64,000 bases of DNA, from assembly GCA_014549065.1 (NCBI GenBank), contig JACDOX010000110.1, positions 1 to 64,000 on the forward strand, written 5' to 3'. Numbering within the stretch: the first letter of the stretch is position 1; every line of letters starts with the position of its first letter. Of this stretch, positions 61,901-64,000 are shown in pieces. The notes beneath the pieces were generated by a model that did not search any database, had not been told where the DNA came from, and worked only from the letters and a program-made list of their open reading frames with translations. The position numbers and the translations under genes are program-made. The DNA is from Cardinalis cardinalis. Taxonomy: Eukaryota > Chordata > Aves > Passeriformes > Cardinalidae.

Positions 61901-62925
61901 GTATCTCAATATTTTGTTCTTGTGTAAGAACTTTGAAGACCATCAAAAACTGTGAAAGAAAATATGGAAGCCTGGATAATATTTGTTTGGAGCACCTCAA
62001 TTTTAAATGTAGCACCCATTTTGTTTGGTGTCAAAACACCAGCAAAACTTTTTATGAATTCTCTGGTCAAATTTAAAAGGGGCAAGGATGCAAAGTATCT
62101 CAGAAAGGCAATATCAGAATTAAAATGTGTGGCATTATTTTTGTAACCTTTAATAATTATAGACTTGGGAATATTTAATTATTCATCACAATTTATTGGC
62201 TTGGGAATATGAAATCATTCATCACAATTTAAAAATTAGTCTATGAGGAAAAAATTTTGTTGTCTTGAAACCACTCTCTTGAAACCCACCAACCTCTATT
62301 AAAAACTAGTCTGCTGTATGTAATGACTGGTGGAGATCCATCATTGTACTAAGTGCTTTTTATATCAGTAATTTTTATACTTGTGAAGTTGTTTCAATAT
62401 AGTTATTCTACTGTAAGGGTACCCTATCATAGTCAAGTTAGTTCAGTGCCAGCCTGCAAATTACTGTAGAAGTAGGAACACAAGTGTAGCTACAAGGTGA
62501 AGATTCCTTGCATATACAAGTCTCATCATTCTGCCTGCTGTATGAGCACCTTAATGGGGCCACTGGTATTTAATACAGCAATCTGCAAATGGAGTACTTT
62601 GAAGTATGTGCCTGGGAATGTGAGGCTGGGTTAGATGGGCATTGTTCTTGCTGAAGAGGCTATGTGTTATTCTTATTTTCACTAGATAAGTAAGTTCATA
62701 GGAGAGCTAGCACTCAGCAGCGCTCTTGAAATACTCATCAATTTCTTGTGTCCTTGCCAGATTCCCACAGCAGAGACACTGGAGAAGTTTGTGTGCTCTG
62801 CTCTGGCTGTTGTCCCAGAAGATGAAGCAAACAAGAAGAATAATGGAGAGGACTGTAATTCTGCACAGCATGAGGCCAAACTGTATCTTGTTCATGCTGC
62901 CAGCAAGTTCAAACTCTATGCACGG
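40931..62925 (+). CDS. ABCA13: ABCA13, giant A-subfamily ABC transporter, 5' part (partial)
   Basis: Nine exons give the first 348 residues: 40931-40999, 45417-45510, 46613-46736, 55266-55414, 56254-56282, 57399-57562, 59693-59808, 60852-60985 and 62761-62925. Phases agree at every join. The start MG-AIHQFKALFWKNWLCRVR matches the human N-terminus. Residues ~25-46 (LSLTEILWPCVLFLILAAI) form the first membrane helix, followed by RFQEPPKY. The rest, including LPSRGLYPFLRSLFCNAGSR and FGFDGPHVEKLL, belongs to the very large first extracytoplasmic loop. The nucleotide-binding domains lie outside the window. Family knowledge: ABCA proteins move lipids; ABCA13's substrate is poorly defined. Its place downstream of UPP1 on the same strand matches human 7p12.3. 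Confidence 0.93.
43180..44230 (+). other. GC-rich block in ABCA13 intron 1
   Basis: About 1 kb rich in CCTGGC, CAGCTGG and GCCCAG words but poor in CpG, sharply different from the AT-rich flanks. It contains the second copy of the 41-bp duplicate. Several long overlapping ORFs on both strands look compositional. It may be an unrecognised GC-rich transposable element or a processed insertion. Confidence 0.4.
43539..43579 (+). repeat. 41-bp dispersed duplicate, copy 2
   Basis: Partner of 39391-39431; an AT-rich 41-mer embedded in the GC-rich block. Confidence 0.85.
45417..45510 (+). CDS. ABCA13: ABCA13 exon 2 (first transmembrane helix)
   Basis: 94 nt after CTTTTTCAG: VLSLTEILWPCVLFLILAAI then RFQEPPKYKEN. 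Ends in phase 1 before GTATGT. Confidence 0.93.
45511..46612 (+). other. ABCA13 intron 2
   Basis: 1.1 kb AT-rich intron without recognised features. Confidence 0.6.
46613..46736 (+). CDS. ABCA13: ABCA13 exon 3
   Basis: 124 nt after TGGTTTCAG; CYLEARDLPSRGLYPFLRSL then FCNAGSRCRNASY, with cysteines aligned to human. Contains an N-glycosylation sequon NAS. Ends in phase 2 before GTGAGT. Confidence 0.93.
49490..50690 (+). other. GC-richer stretch in ABCA13 intron 3
   Basis: About 1.2 kb with raised GC, including 'caccccccatggcggggct' and 'ggctccctgccttgttgggg', interrupted by an AT-rich part at 50.1-50.28 kb. ORFs on both strands are unrecognised. May be old ERV/LTR material; not provable by eye. 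Confidence 0.3.
52420..53040 (-). mobile_element. ERV LTR plus leader fragment, antisense
   Basis: On the minus strand the text runs 'gagatttttagtatgttgtg', 'catgggtttgggtggcattt', 'cagttattgggttaaaaggg', 'gccattttgtgccttctaat', 'gctgccgagctcacagcagt' and an AATAAA (52665-52670), followed by 'ctgagtccagacac'. I recognise this as a songbird ERV LTR pattern. About 200 further bases resemble the leader after the LTR. No viral gene is intact; edges are approximate. Confidence 0.55.
53461..53520 (+). repeat. C/A-rich low-complexity tract
   Basis: Runs of AAAACCC/ACCCAAC-like units with almost no G or T on this strand. Confidence 0.7.
54300..54512 (+). mobile_element. CR1 LINE 3' end (short)
   Basis: 'atgaagaagaactttactgt', 'aacaggttgcccagagatgt', 'gtggagcctccctcactgga', 'gggaggttggaccagatgac' and 'cccttcaacctgacccattc' are CR1 3' text in sense orientation within ABCA13 intron 3. 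Confidence 0.87.
55266..55414 (+). CDS. ABCA13: ABCA13 exon 4
   Basis: 149 nt after AAAAAATAG; encodes DLDFMEEIEELAKEFIDTTE then KAMALEKLWEENSRLS, aligning with human FLKEIQDLAEEI...KRLWVERS. Ends in phase 1 before GTAAGC. Confidence 0.88.
56254..56282 (+). CDS. ABCA13: ABCA13 exon 5 (29-nt microexon)
   Basis: 29 nt between TTTTACAG and GTAAGT. It converts phase 1 to phase 0 and encodes GLHNITTFLT, replacing human NTPDSSYGSSFFT before MDLN. Without it exon 4 (phase 1) cannot join exon 6 in frame. Confidence 0.8.
57399..57562 (+). CDS. ABCA13: ABCA13 exon 6
   Basis: 164 nt after CTACCTAAAG; MDLNEAEKIISRAENLYKQP... to TQFLKVIQ. Aligns with human MDLNKTEEVILKLESLHQQP. Ends in phase 2 before GTAAGT. 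Confidence 0.9.
57563..59692 (+). other. ABCA13 intron 6
   Basis: 2.1 kb AT-rich intron. Contains homopolymer T tracts; the one at 59016-59072 is broken by many N bases. Confidence 0.6.
59016..59072 (+). repeat. Poly-T tract with clustered Ns
   Basis: A long T run interrupted about every four bases by N, the only N cluster in the window; low-quality homopolymer sequence. Confidence 0.85.
59693..59808 (+). CDS. ABCA13: ABCA13 exon 7
   Basis: 116 nt after CACTTTCAG; NTLASLKDLAMMPLGQSFYE... to QDRSLE. Aligns with human NSLISLEDLDWLPLNQTFSQ. Ends in phase 1 before GTAAGA. Confidence 0.9.
60852..60985 (+). CDS. ABCA13: ABCA13 exon 8
   Basis: 134 nt after TTCTTTCAG; GFQYNLSFADVFWNPLAVKA... to FGFDGPHVEKLLSYTAQLTE. 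Phase 0 end before GTAAAT. Confidence 0.9.
60986..62760 (+). other. ABCA13 intron 8
   Basis: 1.8 kb intron; one 36-bp imperfect tandem duplication (62164-62235) and nothing else recognised. Confidence 0.6.
62164..62235 (+). repeat. 36-bp imperfect tandem duplication
   Basis: Two adjacent copies starting CTTGGGAATAT and sharing ATTCATCACAATTTA, at 62164-62199 and 62200-62235. Confidence 0.85.
62761..62925 (+). CDS. ABCA13: ABCA13 exon 9 (last in window)
   Basis: 165 nt after TCCTTGCCAG; IPTAETLEKFVCSALAVVPE... to AKLYLVHAASKFKLYAR, aligning with human IPTDTSLEKMVCSVL and AKNYLVHAVSWLRVY. Phase 0 end before GTAACT. Confidence 0.92.
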
Positions 62926-64000
62926 GTAACTTTAATAAGTTAATAGTTCAAATTCCTAATTTTTGCATGTAGGTCGTCAGCAGTAACTCAGTTAAAAATC
63001 TAAGTTATCTATAAAATTGTTTTAATGAACTTTCTTGCTAATAAAATGAAATAATCCTTATAGAGAATCATTATAGTGGAAGTATAATCTATCATCATGT
63101 GTCCACTTAATCAGATTTTCTCATTAACAGAGATTTAGATTTGAAATGTAATAGGGAATGTGATGAAATATGCTGCAATGCAGAGACCTGTCAGAGGAAA
63201 CTATTTACTGTTNCACCTGAGATGGAATGTTGAACAAAACTGAAAATTGACTAGACACCTCCACTGGTATAAAATTAATTAATTTTTTTTTCCCCCTCAC
63301 TGTCTCTGGCAATGATGGCTGAAGTAAGATAAAAGTAAACCTCCAGTAGAGCATCTTAAATTTCTCATCTGGCAGAATAGCTTGCCATGCAGTCTCTGTA
63401 ATGACATATGTGTAGTTGCATGGACAAAAGAATTAAATATCAGATGTTTCCTAAGAAAAACACCTAGCTACCTTAACACTGGTATTTGTTTTTATACTGA
63501 AAAATCATATTTTTCTCCATTAAAAAAATAAGAATGTATCAAGGTACTCTGGAGATGTTTGCAATATTATGTGAAGAAAAAATGTAGATCTTCCTGTGTA
63601 TTTCCTCAAAAATGGAATCTTTGAGGTTTCCCTGCTGTATGATAAAGTATGAAGTAGGAGGTAATAATTCAATGTGATTGCCAAAACTTATGCACTAATT
63701 TCTATGTAGGAAAATCTAGTAATAATTTCAGTCATGATTTTAAACTCTTAGCATGGGTTGATGTTCTTATTATGTGAACCAGAAATACTGTAAGCTACTG
63801 GCCACTGTCAATTATCTTGGTGAACAGAATATCTCTTAGAGTAAATCAATTATATTCACTTGACATTTAAAAGAAAGATAATGGTGAAGGAAAGGATAGG
63901 AGTCAGTAGTTTTGGCCAGGCCTTTTTATGCTTATTTCTGGGCTACACACTGGGAGCATGCAGGCTTCTTCATCATCTCTGTGTTATGGGACTCCAAAAA
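62926..64000 (+). other. ABCA13 intron 9, running off the window
   Basis: AT-rich intron. No further exon is visible before the window ends. Confidence 0.6.

Noticed and set aside
1..64000. tRNA, rRNA, CRISPR, operon-type or plasmid features
   Set aside because: None seen; the window is vertebrate nuclear DNA with split genes, so prokaryotic feature types do not apply.

Overview
The window is vertebrate nuclear DNA from a bird, most likely a songbird. Split genes with GT-AG introns, sparse AT-rich non-coding DNA, two CpG islands, several CR1 LINE 3' ends and avian ERV LTR pieces support this. The clade call rests on repeat types recognised by eye. Single N bases are scattered throughout, so a few residues are unknown.

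Four protein-coding genes, all on the + strand, account for every coding exon I can support. (1) Positions 1-2656 hold the 3' end of a sarcomeric myosin heavy chain gene of the cardiac/slow MYH7 type: seven exons encoding the end of the coiled-coil rod, closing in GLNEE. (2) C7orf57 orthologue: non-coding CpG-island exon ending at 5290 and six coding exons from 5914 to 16193 (247 aa). (3) UPP1, uridine phosphorylase 1: probable CpG-island first exon near 21.8 kb and eight exons with the CDS from 24366 to 32985 (313 aa, catalytic motifs intact). (4) The 5' part of ABCA13: start codon at 40931 and nine exons to 62925 (348 aa), continuing beyond the window.

The order C7orf57-UPP1-ABCA13 matches human 7p12.3. 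The myosin gene upstream does not: in human, SUN3 lies head-to-head with C7orf57. The 2.7-4.6 kb interval, made of a CR1 copy and a long pyrimidine-rich tract, is therefore either a lineage-specific breakpoint or an assembly misjoin.

The rest is introns and intergenic DNA with five CR1 fragments (about 2.78, 8.8, 17.93, 22.25 and 54.3 kb), an ERVL-like LTR piece (17.8 kb), a minus-strand ERV LTR (52.4-53.0 kb), and a CpG-rich minus-strand solo LTR (20827-21474). That solo LTR sits in a TCTGTA microsatellite just upstream of the UPP1 CpG island and carries an uninterrupted ORF. Other oddities are a 41-bp near-identical duplication 4.1 kb apart around ABCA13 exon 1, GC-rich blocks inside ABCA13 introns, a GGAAGTGGC minisatellite in the myosin gene, and a 29-nt ABCA13 microexon. 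The genes do not form a pathway; they encode a muscle motor, a protein of unknown function, a pyrimidine-salvage enzyme and a giant ABC transporter.
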